From Kocuria flava (lineage in GTDB: Bacteria > Actinomycetota > Actinomycetes > Actinomycetales > Micrococcaceae): a stretch of DNA of 64,000 bases. The position numbers and the translations under genes were made by a program. Below the pieces are notes generated by a model, which was not told where the DNA came from, searched no databases, and saw nothing but the letters and a program-made list of their open reading frames with translations. Shown piece by piece: positions 8,459-17,093 of the stretch. How positions within the stretch are numbered: position 1 is the first letter of the stretch; each line of letters begins with the position of its first letter. The stretch is taken from positions 1,736,001-1,800,000 of the forward strand of contig NZ_CP013254.1 of the NCBI RefSeq assembly GCF_001482365.1, given 5' to 3'.

Positions 8459-9415
8459 ATGCACCGAGCGCCCGACCCCGAGCAGGGGCACCGTCCCCGT
8501 CGTCGTGCCCTGGCCGCGACGGTCGTGGCCGCGGGGCTGGCCCTCGCGCTGGTGCTGATCGCGCTCCCGCGGCTGCTGTGGGAGCCGGGGCTGGAGGCCC
8601 CGGGAACGGTCTCGTGCGCGGCCTACGGGCTGCCGGAGCTGACCGTGCCGTCCCGCCCGGACCACCGCCCGCTGGGCGACGGGCCGGTGCTCTCGCAGGG
8701 CCCGCGCCTCGGGGAGGGGCCGGCGGACCGCTGGGACGTGGCCTTCGAGCACGAGGGCGTGACCAGCACCTACCACGTGCTCGCCGACGGCATCGACTGG
8801 TCCCGGCCGGTGGGCGTGGTCTTCCGGCTCCACGGCGACGGCGCCTACGAGTTCCACCATCCGCAGCGCAAGCTCTCCTGCCTCGCCGAGGTCGCCCGCT
8901 CGCACAACGCGATCCTGGTCGCCCCGCGCACCCCGGACCGCACGGGGGAGCCGACGTGGTGGGAGGACCTCGACGGCAACGCCGAGTGGTTCCTCGCCCT
9001 GGCCGAGCAGCGGATCTTCGCCGGGTACGACCTCGACCGCTCCCGCACGTGGCTGCACGGGTACTCGGGCGGGGCGGAGTTCATCAGCTACGAGCTGCTC
9101 GCCGACAGGATCGGCCTCCTCGAGGGCGGCGGCGCCATCCTCTCCGGCGGTGGGGGCGCCCCGGCCGGCGCGGCGTCCGCCCCCACCGCGGAGCAGCGCG
9201 CGGACCTGCGCCTGCACTGGGACGTGGGGGCCGACGACGACGGCACCGACCCGCACGCCCCCTTCGACGCGCTGCGGGCGGCCCGGGCCGGGGAGGCTTG
9301 GTACGACCGCCGTGGCTTCGAGCGCACGAGCCTGCAGGTGCGGGAGAACACCGACCACTTCGAGCTGCCCGAGGCACGGGTCCTCGACCGCCTGCTGACG
9401 GCCGCCGAGGACTGA
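8459..9415 (+). CDS. Membrane-anchored alpha/beta-hydrolase (esterase-like), copy 1
   Basis: 318 residues. One membrane span at about 20-40 follows an Arg-rich start, so the domain faces outside. The outer domain has FRLHGDGAYEFHH (oxyanion region), a nucleophile motif HGYSGGAEF (G-x-S-x-G), and a late TDHFELP carrying a likely catalytic His. This resembles secreted polyhydroxybutyrate depolymerase or feruloyl-esterase folds; the substrate is unknown. The protein at 42.1-43.1 kb is a close paralogue over the whole length. ATG 8459 is preceded by TACGAT exactly six bases upstream, indicating a leaderless message. It precedes the Pls gene but a 550-bp gap with its own promoter separates them. 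Confidence 0.78.
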   Translation: MHRAPDPEQGHRPRRRALAATVVAAGLALALVLIALPRLLWEPGLEAPGTVSCAAYGLPELTVPSRPDHRPLGDGPVLSQGPRLGEGPADRWDVAFEHEGVTSTYHVLADGIDWSRPVGVVFRLHGDGAYEFHHPQRKLSCLAEVARSHNAILVAPRTPDRTGEPTWWEDLDGNAEWFLALAEQRIFAGYDLDRSRTWLHGYSGGAEFISYELLADRIGLLEGGGAILSGGGGAPAGAASAPTAEQRADLRLHWDVGADDDGTDPHAPFDALRAARAGEAWYDRRGFERTSLQVRENTDHFELPEARVLDRLLTAAED

Positions 9416-9714
9416 GGCCGGCGGAGGGACACTCGCTGCCGTCCGGCACCCGTGGGGGCCGGGGGAGCGGGGCACCCGCTGCCGTCGGGCACCCGTGGCG
9501 GCCGGGAGCGGGCGGCGTCCGGCACCCGTGGGGCCGGGGCCGAGCGGCGACCGGTGGCGGGTACGGGCGCAGACCCACCCGTGCTCGGGGCCGGACGGCC
9601 CGGTCCGCGCCGGTCCTCCGACGTGGTCCGCACCACGCCGGCGTGACGCGGAACGCACCTGTGATCCTTCTCTCGACTCACCGGTAACCACTAGCTGGCC
9701 TGTGGGGCTTGCAA
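9416..9714 (+). repeat. Intergenic region with three short direct repeats
   Basis: No gene seen. At 9435-9463, 9478-9506 and about 9511-9538 three copies of a unit with the core GGCACCCGTGG follow each other behind the esterase gene. They are GC-rich, only partly conserved, and do not form a CRISPR pattern (spacers differ and are repeat-like). They may fold and end transcription of the esterase gene. Confidence 0.6.
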
Positions 9715-9743
9715 CTGCAACCGATCCGTCCGTACGGTATAGT
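9715..9743 (+). promoter_or_regulatory. Promoter of the Pls-acyltransferase operon
   Basis: CTGCAA (9715-9720) and TATAGT (9738-9743) are separated by 17 bases. TATAGT is the best -10 box in this part of the window. The predicted leader is about 215 bases long before the start at 9966, GC-rich with GGCGCCGG-type inverted pairs, so leader-based control is possible. Confidence 0.55.
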
Positions 9744-9965
9744 TACGCAGCCGGCGGGGGCCGGCTCAGGGGGGACGACCGGCGCCGGGGGTGCCGGTCC
9801 GGACGACCGTCCGACACGCACGCACCCGCCGCCGGCCACGATCCGGCGCGGGCCACGACGTCCCGCGGCCGGGAGCACCGGCCTGCTGAGCGCACCTCGA
9901 CCTCCCGTCGGCCACGGCCGCGGCACAGACCTGCCGCGGCACGGACGTCGATGGGGGATTTTCAG

Positions 9966-12900
9966 ATGACAGTGCGCCCGATCTCGCGCAGCGGCTCCAC
10001 CGGGCACCTGGGTGGCTCCGCCGGCGCCGGGAGCCGGCTCGCCGGCGACGGGTGGTCGGAGGAGAACGGTGTCCTCGAGACCGCCCTGCGGACCCAGCCG
10101 CTGCCCACCGTCCGCGGCCGGGCCGTCTACCCGGCCGTCGCGCCGCCCGCGCCCCGCACGCTCGTGGACATCGTCCTCGACACCGTGAACCGGCACCCGG
10201 GCGCCGTCGCGATCGACGACGGCGGCACCGAGCTGACCTACGCCCAGCTGCTCGAGCGCGTCGAGGCCGAGGCCCAGCGCCTGTGGGACCTCGACGTCGG
10301 GCGCGGGGACCGCGTGGGCATCCGGGTGCCCTCCGGCACCGTGGACCTCTACGTCGCGATCCTCGGGACGATCTTCGCCGGCGCCGCCTACGTCCCGGTC
10401 GACTTCGACGACCCCGACGAGCGCGCGAACACGGTGTGGGAGGAGGCCGGCGTCGCCGTCGTCTACGGCGCGGGCCTGGCCCTCGAGCGCCGCCCCGGCG
10501 TGCGCACCGGCGCCGACAGCGACCAGCCGCGCACCACCGACGACGCCTGGATCATCTTCACCTCCGGCTCCACCGGCAAGCCCAAGGGCGTGGCCATCAG
10601 CCACCGCTCCGCCGCCGCCCTGGTCGACGCCGAGGCCGAGCTCTACCTGCCCAAGCGCCCCCTGGGCCCGCGCGACCGCGTGATGGCCGGGCTCTCCGTG
10701 GCCTTCGACGCCTCCTGCGAGGAGATGTGGCTGGCCTGGCGCTCCGGCGCCGCGCTCGTGCCCGCACCCCGCTCCGTGGTGCGCTCCGGCACCGACCTCG
10801 GGCCCTGGCTCGTGGAGCGCGGGATCACCGCCGTGTCCACCGTGCCGACCCTGGCCTCCATGTGGCCGGCCGAGGCCCTCGAGCGGATCCGCCTGCTGAT
10901 CTTCGGCGGCGAGGCCTGCCCCAACGACCTCGCCGCGCGCCTGGTCCACCCCGGCCGCGAGGTCTGGAACACCTACGGCCCCACCGAGGCCACCGTCATC
11001 GCCACCGGTGCGATCCTCACCGGTGAGCCGCCCGTGCGCATCGGCCTGCCCCTGCCCGGGTGGGAGCTCGCCGTCGTCGACTCCTCCGGCAACCCCGTGC
11101 GCTGGGGTGAGGAGGGCGAGCTGATCATCGGCGGCGTCGGCCTCGGCCGCTACCTCGACCCCGCCAAGGACGCCGAGAAGTTCGCGCCCATGGACACCCT
11201 GGGCTGGGAGCGGGCCTACCGCTCCGGCGACGTCGTGCGCGCCGACCCCGAGGGCATCGTCTTTGTGGGCCGCGCCGACGACCAGGTCAAGATCTCCGGG
11301 CGCCGCGTGGAGATGGGCGAGATCGACGAGCAGATGACCCGCCTGCCCGGCGTGGCCGCGGGTGCCGCCGCCGTGCACACCACGCCCGCCGGCAACCAGG
11401 TGCTCGTGGGCTACCTCGTGCCCCAGGAGCCCGGCTCGATCGACGTGCAGGAGGCCCGCCGGCTGCTGGCCGACCGGCTGCCCGGCCAGATGGTCCCCGC
11501 GCTCGCGCTGATGGACGAGCTGCCGATGAAGACCTCCGGCAAGGTCGACCGCAAGGCGCTGCCGTGGCCCCTGCCCGGAGGCTCCACCGCCGTGGAGGCC
11601 CCCGCGCTCGAGGACGGGCTCGAGTGGCTCGCCGGCCTGTGGGCCGACCAGCTCGGCCCGCTGCCCATCGACCGCGACAGCGACTTCTTCGCCCTGGGCG
11701 GCACCTCCGTGGCCGTGGCCAAGCTCGTCTCCGAGCTGCGCCGCACCTACCCCGGGGCCGAGATCGCCCAGCTCTACCGCCACCCCACCCTCCAGGAGAT
11801 GCACGAGTACCTGGAGTCGCTGGAGCGCGCCGACGTCGTCGCCCGGGACGCCGCCGCCGTCTCGACGGTGCGGGACACCCCGCGCCGCGCAGGGCTCGTG
11901 CAGGTGCCGTTCCTCGTGGCCCTCTACGCCGTCTCCGGGCTGCGCTACGTCGTGGGCTCGCTGCTCGTCGTGTGGGTCCTGTTCAACCTCTTCGGCGCCG
12001 GCTGGGTCCCCGACCTGCCGCTGCTGCCGCTGCTCGCCGGCTGGCTCGTGCTCTTCGCCCTGCCCGGCCGCATGGTCCTCACCGCGCTGTTCATCCGGCT
12101 GCTCACCTTCCGGCTGCGCCCCGGTGCGCACGCCCGCGGCTCCTGGACGCACCTGCGGGTCTGGATGGCCGAGCGCGTGCTGATCTTCAACAAGTTCGAC
12201 CCGGTCATGGGCACCCCGCTGATGGCCGTGTTCTTCCGGATGCTCGGCAACCGCGTGGGCGACCACGCCCACCTCGACACCATGCCGCCGGTCAGCGGCC
12301 TGGCCGTCGTCGGCTCCGGCGCGGCCGTGGAGCACGAGGTCGACCTCTCCGGCTACTGGCTCGAGGGCGACGTCTTCCACCTGGGCACGGTGACCGTGGG
12401 CGAGAACGCCCGCGTGGGCGCCCGCACCCTGCTGGACCCCGGCGCGGTCGTCGAGGCCGGCGCCGAGGTCGAGCCCGGCTCCCACGTGGTGGGCACCGTC
12501 CCCGCCGGCCGGCTCGCCGCCGGCTCCCCGCTCGAGGACCTCGGCGAGGCCCGCGCCTCCTGGCCCGCCCAGCGCGCCGGCCACGACCGGCCCCTGCGCA
12601 CCTGGGCGCTGTACTCGCTCGGGCTCGGCACGGTCGGGCTGCTGCCCGTCCTCGCGATCCTGCCCGGCGGCCTGCTCGCCTTCAGCCAGGTCCGCGACCT
12701 GCAGTTCTACGAGGCCGTCTTCCCCGTCCTGGCCCTGTGGGTGCCGGTGTTCGCGGTGCTGACCCTCCTCACCTACCTCGCGCTCGTCGTGGTGCTCGTG
12801 CGCCTGCTCGCCCGGATGATCACCCCCGGCCACCACCGCGCCGAGGGCCCCGTGGGCTGGGCCGTGTGGCTGACCGGCGTGCTGCTGCAGAAGTCGCTGG

Positions 12901-14033
12901 TGTCGACCTACCCGGTCTACGCCTCGATCGCGACCCCGCTGTTCCTGCGCCTGCTCGGCGCCCGCGTCGGGCGCCAGGTCGAGATCTCCACCGTGGAGAC
13001 CCTCCCGCACCTGAGCACCTTCGCCTCCGGGTCCTTCATGGCCGACCACTCGATGGTCAGCGCCCCGCGCACCGGCTTCGGCTGGCTCCACGTCGGCCAC
13101 TCCTCCGTGGGGGAGCGCTCCTTCGTGGGCAACTCCGCGGTGGTCGGCGCCGACCGCGACCTGCCCGCCGACTCCCTCGTGGCCGTGCTCTCCTCGGCCC
13201 CCGAGCACGCCGAGCCCGGCACCTCCTGGCTCGGCCGGACCCCGGAGCAGATCGCCCGGACCTCCGACGCCGCCGACGAGGGGGCCACCTACCGGCCCCG
13301 CCGCCGGCTGGTCGTGGCCCGCACCCTCGTGGAGTCGCTGCGCATCGTGCCGTTCATGGTCACCGCCTGGATCGACCTCGCGATCGTCTACGCCCTGACC
13401 ACGATCTACATGGGCTCCGCCTCCCCGGCCGAGGGCCTCGTGGCGGTCCTGCTGTGGGCCACCCCCGTGGTGCTCGCCGCCGGCGTGGTCGCCGCGCTGA
13501 TCCCCGTGCTCGTCAAGTGGGCCCTCATGGGCCGCTTCACCCAGGGCGAGCGCCCGCTGTTCAGCTTCTTCGTGTGGCGCAACGAGCTCGCCGACGTGTT
13601 CGCCGAGTCCCTCGCTGTGCCCGGCCTGATCCGCCTGGCCGTCGGCTCGCCCGTGTTCAACGTCTGGGCCCGCATGATGGGCGCCCGGATCGAGCGCGGC
13701 GTGTGGTGCGAGACCTGGTGGCTGCCCGAGTTCGACCTCGTCCACCTCGGGCGCGGCGTGTCCGTCAACCGCGGCACCGTGCTCCAGACCCACCTGTTCC
13801 AGGACCGCATCATGCGCCTGCAGCCGGTGCGCATGGAGGCCGGCTCCACCCTCGGGCCCAACAGCTTCGTGCTGCCCGGCTCCACGGTGGAGGAGGGCGC
13901 GACCGTCTACCCCGGCTCGCTGGTCATGGCGCAGGAGACCGTGCCCGCCGGCACCCGGTGGGGCGGCAACCCCATCCGCCCGATGAGCACCCACGCCGAT
14001 CAGCCGGTGGAGGCCGGCGCCCGTGCGCACTGA
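9966..14033 (+). CDS. pls: Pls/PosA-type poly(amino acid) synthetase (NRPS-like)
   Basis: 1355 residues, close to epsilon-poly-lysine synthetase (about 1320). Adenylation domain (about 50-530): IIFTSGSTGKPKG, FDASCEEMWLAW, NTYGPTEATV, YRSGDVV, KISGRRVEMGEID, TSGKVDRKALPW. Carrier domain with the attachment Ser in FFALGGTSVAVAKL (about 580). Then several paired membrane spans enclosing three tandem soluble modules with left-handed beta-helix character, the last at the C-terminus (GSTVEEGATVYPGS). No condensation or thioesterase domain is present, as in Pls. It is expected to polymerise one amino acid at the membrane. ATG 9966 has GGGGGA seven bases upstream. Overlaps the next gene by 11 bp. 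A phosphopantetheinyl transferase is encoded at 53.1-53.8 kb. Confidence 0.9.
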   Translation: MTVRPISRSGSTGHLGGSAGAGSRLAGDGWSEENGVLETALRTQPLPTVRGRAVYPAVAPPAPRTLVDIVLDTVNRHPGAVAIDDGGTELTYAQLLERVEAEAQRLWDLDVGRGDRVGIRVPSGTVDLYVAILGTIFAGAAYVPVDFDDPDERANTVWEEAGVAVVYGAGLALERRPGVRTGADSDQPRTTDDAWIIFTSGSTGKPKGVAISHRSAAALVDAEAELYLPKRPLGPRDRVMAGLSVAFDASCEEMWLAWRSGAALVPAPRSVVRSGTDLGPWLVERGITAVSTVPTLASMWPAEALERIRLLIFGGEACPNDLAARLVHPGREVWNTYGPTEATVIATGAILTGEPPVRIGLPLPGWELAVVDSSGNPVRWGEEGELIIGGVGLGRYLDPAKDAEKFAPMDTLGWERAYRSGDVVRADPEGIVFVGRADDQVKISGRRVEMGEIDEQMTRLPGVAAGAAAVHTTPAGNQVLVGYLVPQEPGSIDVQEARRLLADRLPGQMVPALALMDELPMKTSGKVDRKALPWPLPGGSTAVEAPALEDGLEWLAGLWADQLGPLPIDRDSDFFALGGTSVAVAKLVSELRRTYPGAEIAQLYRHPTLQEMHEYLESLERADVVARDAAAVSTVRDTPRRAGLVQVPFLVALYAVSGLRYVVGSLLVVWVLFNLFGAGWVPDLPLLPLLAGWLVLFALPGRMVLTALFIRLLTFRLRPGAHARGSWTHLRVWMAERVLIFNKFDPVMGTPLMAVFFRMLGNRVGDHAHLDTMPPVSGLAVVGSGAAVEHEVDLSGYWLEGDVFHLGTVTVGENARVGARTLLDPGAVVEAGAEVEPGSHVVGTVPAGRLAAGSPLEDLGEARASWPAQRAGHDRPLRTWALYSLGLGTVGLLPVLAILPGGLLAFSQVRDLQFYEAVFPVLALWVPVFAVLTLLTYLALVVVLVRLLARMITPGHHRAEGPVGWAVWLTGVLLQKSLVSTYPVYASIATPLFLRLLGARVGRQVEISTVETLPHLSTFASGSFMADHSMVSAPRTGFGWLHVGHSSVGERSFVGNSAVVGADRDLPADSLVAVLSSAPEHAEPGTSWLGRTPEQIARTSDAADEGATYRPRRRLVVARTLVESLRIVPFMVTAWIDLAIVYALTTIYMGSASPAEGLVAVLLWATPVVLAAGVVAALIPVLVKWALMGRFTQGERPLFSFFVWRNELADVFAESLAVPGLIRLAVGSPVFNVWARMMGARIERGVWCETWWLPEFDLVHLGRGVSVNRGTVLQTHLFQDRIMRLQPVRMEAGSTLGPNSFVLPGSTVEEGATVYPGSLVMAQETVPAGTRWGGNPIRPMSTHADQPVEAGARAH

Positions 14034-15357
14034 CCGCGCCGCCGGACGGCGCGGGGGAGCGGCGGTCCTGGGCGTCCCGGCGCCCGAGGGCGGCCGCACC
14101 CGGCGCCGGCTCGTGGGCGCCGACGCCGCCCGCGGGCTCGCCCTGCTCGGCATGGTCGCCGTGCACACCCTGCCCGTGTGGGACGCCGGGGCCGAGCGGG
14201 CCTCGCTGAGCTGGTCGCTGTTCGCCGGCCACTCCGCGGCCCTGTTCGCGGTGCTCGCCGGCGTCAGCCTCGCCTTCCTCTCCGGCGGGGCGGCCCCGCA
14301 CACCGGCGCCCGCCTCACCGGCGACCGCGCCGGACTGGTCGGGCGGGCCGCGGTGCTCGCCCTCGTCGGCCTCCTGCTCGGCTTCGCGGCCCCGCCGGTG
14401 AACAACATCCTCGTGTACTACGGGGTGTTCTTCCTGCTGGCGATCCCGTTCCTGGGACTGCGCATCCGGCACCTGCTGATCGCCGCGGCCGCCTTCGCGG
14501 TCGTCTCGCCGTTCCTCATGCAGTGGTCGCTGGAGGTGCTGCCCTCCCACGTCTACGGCAACCCCACTCCGTGGGACCTCGCCACCGACCCCGTCACCGT
14601 GCTCGCCCAGCTGCTGCTGACCGGCACCTATCCCGCCCTGCCGTACATGAGCTTCCTGTGCGCCGGGCTGGCCCTGGGCCGGATGAACCTCGCCAACCGG
14701 CGCGTGCAGACCTGGCTCGTCGGGGCGGGGGCGGCCCTGGCCGTGCTCGCCTACGGTCTCTCGAGCCTGCTGCTGCTCGGCCTCGGCGGCTACGGGCGGA
14801 TCTGGGCCGCGACCCCGTGGCTGTCCGAGGCGCAGATCGACGAGATCATCGTCTTCGGCCCCGATCCGTCGCTGCCCACCACCACGCTGTGGTGGTTGAT
14901 CGTGCCGGGCCCGCACACCAACACGCCGTTCGCGCTGCTGGTCAGCCTCGGCGTGGCGGTCGCCGTCCTCGGCGGGTTCCTGCTGCTGGCCCGCGCGGCC
15001 GGCACGGTGCTCACGCCGCTGGCCGCCGCCGGGTCGATGACCTTGACCCTCTACACCGCCCACCTGCTCTTCCTCGCCACGGGGCTGCAGGACCTCGCCC
15101 CCGGGCTGGCGTTCTGGGGGCAGGTCGTGGTGCTGGGCCTGTTCGCCCTCGCCTGGCAGCACGCCCGGGGCCAGGGCCCGCTGGAGAAGGTGGTCGCCCG
15201 GGTCTCGAAGCAGGTGGCCCACCGGGTGACGGCGCGCCCGGACACGGCCGGTGGGCCTCGGGCCGGTGGGCCTCGGGCCGGTGCGGCCCGGGCGGCCTCG
15301 GCCCGGCCCGGCTCGGCCGCGCCCCGCCGGGACGAGCCCCGGTTCCGCAACGACTGA
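14023..15357 (+). CDS. Multi-span acyltransferase-like membrane protein (YeiB/HGSNAT type), copy 1
   Basis: 444 residues with about ten membrane spans and the family opening RRLVGADAARGLALLGMVAVHTLP. Later landmarks are a conserved YLALPY-like loop, TLWWLIVPGPHTNTPF and LTLYTAHLLFLA. DUF418/DUF1624 proteins of this kind are related to membrane acyltransferases such as heparan-glucosaminide acetyltransferase, but few have proven roles. The GTG at 14023 lies inside the end of the Pls gene (11-bp overlap), so translation is coupled; it may modify or help export the polymer (inference). The Pro/Ala/Arg-rich last 60 residues are low complexity. A close paralogue lies at 45.7-47.0 kb. Confidence 0.78.
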   Translation: MRTDRAAGRRGGAAVLGVPAPEGGRTRRRLVGADAARGLALLGMVAVHTLPVWDAGAERASLSWSLFAGHSAALFAVLAGVSLAFLSGGAAPHTGARLTGDRAGLVGRAAVLALVGLLLGFAAPPVNNILVYYGVFFLLAIPFLGLRIRHLLIAAAAFAVVSPFLMQWSLEVLPSHVYGNPTPWDLATDPVTVLAQLLLTGTYPALPYMSFLCAGLALGRMNLANRRVQTWLVGAGAALAVLAYGLSSLLLLGLGGYGRIWAATPWLSEAQIDEIIVFGPDPSLPTTTLWWLIVPGPHTNTPFALLVSLGVAVAVLGGFLLLARAAGTVLTPLAAAGSMTLTLYTAHLLFLATGLQDLAPGLAFWGQVVVLGLFALAWQHARGQGPLEKVVARVSKQVAHRVTARPDTAGGPRAGGPRAGAARAASARPGSAAPRRDEPRFRND

Positions 15358-15377
15358 CCCACCCGGGCGCCCGCCTC

Positions 15378-15453
15378 CGCCGCCGAGTCCCCGCATCCGC
15401 CGCCGAGTCCCCTCTGGGGCGTCATCTCCCCCGTAGCGCAACGGGGGAGATGA
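15378..15453 (+). repeat. Left half of an interrupted CGAGTCCCC palindrome
   Basis: Two CGAGTCCCC units (about 15384 and 15406) and the core hairpin CCCCCGT-AGCGCA-ACGGGGG (15428-15447), followed by AGATGA. The complementary outer arm is missing here but is found at 31,400, where it begins CGCCCCAGAGGGGACTCG. Joining 15453 to 31400 gives a palindrome with perfect 31-bp arms. This half therefore marks the left boundary of the inserted element. Confidence 0.88.
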
Positions 15454-15460
15454 ACGAAGT

Positions 15461-15590
15461 TGCATCAGATGCACGATTTCGCCTGGTGACAGTGCCGACG
15501 TTTGACATCAGGGTGTCTATCCGATCCGGTGAACCCCTCGTCATGCAGAAGGCTCTCGGATAGTCTCTGCATTAGATGCATGATTCGCCC
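15461..15590 (+). repeat. Two imperfect 23-bp direct repeats at the element's left end
   Basis: TGCATCAGATGCACGATT at 15461 and TGCATTAGATGCATGATT at 15568 (each followed by a CGCC run) are spaced by 107 bp between the border and the recombinase gene. Each contains a near-palindromic TGCAT-n-ATGCA. They are good candidates for recombinase arm sites or for the operator of the small HTH protein. Confidence 0.6.
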
Positions 15591-15609
15591 ATTTGGTGAT
15601 GGGGTTCTG

Positions 15610-16740
15610 ATGGTGAAGGCCGAAGTGCCGCAGGGGGCGGCCTCCTTGGTGCTGGCCCCTGGTGTGACCTTTCTGCAGGAGGAAGAAGCCGTCTTCGAGG
15701 CCATGGTCCAGGGGTGGTCGGCGCAGATGATCGGCGGGCGTGGACTTCAGCGGCGGTCCGTGGCCGCGGTGGTGTCCACGGTGCGGCGGTTCCAGGCCAG
15801 CACCAACGAGTGGCCGTGGCGGTGGAGTCCGCAGTTGTTCGATGAGTGGATGACCGACCGGGTCAGCACCCGGGCGCTGGCCCCCACCACCATCCGCTCC
15901 TACCAGTACGCGGTGCGTTCTTTCTGCGCCTATCTGTGCTCGGAGCACTACGGGTGGGTCGCCCAGTGCGAAGGGCGCTTCGGTGAGCCCCCGAGCCAGA
16001 TCTGTCACGAGGAGAACACCGCCCAGCACCTGCAGGGCTACGAGGGGCGCCCGGGGCGTCGGCCGTTGAGCCGGGATGAGCTGCAGAAGTTGTTCGATCG
16101 AGCCGATGCCGAGGTGGCGGCCCGGCTGGATGCCGGGCGCAAGGGCGCGGTGATCGCCTATCGCGACGCGACGCTGCTGAAGGTGGTCTACGCCTGGGGC
16201 TTGCGCGCCAATGAGGCCGCGCATCTGGATGTCACCGATTTCTACCGTAACCCGCACGCTGCCCAGTTCGGTGACTACGGGGTGCTGCAGGTCCGCTTCG
16301 GGAAGGCCTCCCGGGGTGGTGCGCCCAAACGCCGCTCGGTCGTCTCCCTCTTCGACTGGGCGGTGGAGGCCGTGGTCGACTACATCACCCACGTCCGTCC
16401 CCTGGTCGTGAAGAGCGCTTCCAGTGCGGCCTCTAATGCGCTGTGGTTGACCGAGCGCAGGACCCGGCTGCAGGCCCGTGACGTCGCGGACCGGTTCGGG
16501 TTCTACCGCGATGAGCTCGGCCTGGATCCGGACCTGTCCCCGCACTGTCTGCGCCACAGCTACGTGACCCATCTGATCGAGGACGGGGTGGACCCCCGCT
16601 TCGTCCAGGAACAGGCCGGTCACGTCTACCAGTCCACCACCGCGCTTTACACGGCCGTGAGCGGGGACTTCAAGAACAAGATGCTCCACGACGCGATCCG
16701 GGCCGTGCTGCCCACGACCCCGGGAGGGCAGAGACAGTGA
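15610..16740 (+). CDS. Tyrosine recombinase (TnpA-like)
   Basis: 376 residues. N-terminal SAM-like core-binding domain (about 30-130) and catalytic domain with the expected residues: Arg in AWGLRANEAAHL, a lysine in VRFGKASRGG, H-x-x-R in SPHCLRHSYVTH, a His in EQAGHVYQ and the nucleophile Tyr in TTALYTAVS. It should cut and join DNA at the element ends. ATG 15610 is preferred over a frame reaching 15502 because the extra residues are Cys/Pro/Arg-rich and would cover the direct repeats. Its TGA overlaps the next start by four bases (GTGA). First gene of a three-gene recombination operon. Confidence 0.92.
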   Translation: MVKAEVPQGAASLVLAPGVTFLQEEEAVFEAMVQGWSAQMIGGRGLQRRSVAAVVSTVRRFQASTNEWPWRWSPQLFDEWMTDRVSTRALAPTTIRSYQYAVRSFCAYLCSEHYGWVAQCEGRFGEPPSQICHEENTAQHLQGYEGRPGRRPLSRDELQKLFDRADAEVAARLDAGRKGAVIAYRDATLLKVVYAWGLRANEAAHLDVTDFYRNPHAAQFGDYGVLQVRFGKASRGGAPKRRSVVSLFDWAVEAVVDYITHVRPLVVKSASSAASNALWLTERRTRLQARDVADRFGFYRDELGLDPDLSPHCLRHSYVTHLIEDGVDPRFVQEQAGHVYQSTTALYTAVSGDFKNKMLHDAIRAVLPTTPGGQRQ

Positions 16741-17093
16741 AGGTCATCGGCTATGAGTGGAAGCTGCGGCAGGTGATGGCGGCTGCGGGGATGTTCAGTA
16801 CCACCAAGCTCATCCCGGAACTGGAAGCGAGGGGTATCCATCTGTCGGCCAGCCAGGTCTACCGGCTGGCGGCGGAGAAACCGGAACGGCTGAGTCTGCA
16901 CGTGCTGGTGGCCCTGATGGACATCTTCGGCTGCACCGCCGATGATCTCATCACCCGCGTCGATCTCGGCGCGGCCACCACTCGCACCCGCACCGGCACC
17001 GAGGCGGGGTCGCCCGAGGGCTCGGCTGATGCGTTGCGCGCCTCCGGGGCCCGGCCCAAGCGGGCCCAGATCGTGCCTCCCAGCGATGGTTGA
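16737..17093 (+). CDS. Small XRE-type helix-turn-helix protein of the recombinase operon
   Basis: 118 residues. Residues 8-75 look like a lambda-repressor-type HTH (KLIPELEARGIHLSASQVYRLA, then LSLHVLVALMDIFGCTADDLI); the rest is a Thr/Ala/Pro-rich tail. In comparable recombinase trios such a protein sits between the two recombinase genes and is thought to assist or control them. GTG 16737 overlaps the recombinase stop, and its own stop overlaps the ATG of the next gene by eight bases, so the three are translated together. Confidence 0.75.
   Translation: MKVIGYEWKLRQVMAAAGMFSTTKLIPELEARGIHLSASQVYRLAAEKPERLSLHVLVALMDIFGCTADDLITRVDLGAATTRTRTGTEAGSPEGSADALRASGARPKRAQIVPPSDG

Noticed and set aside
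9678..14408. Very long open frames antisense to pls (about 1576 codons) and similar ones opposite the nitrate genes
   Set aside because: They mirror the codon structure of the real genes in GC-rich DNA, show no domain motifs and are rich in His/Gly/Gln/Arg.
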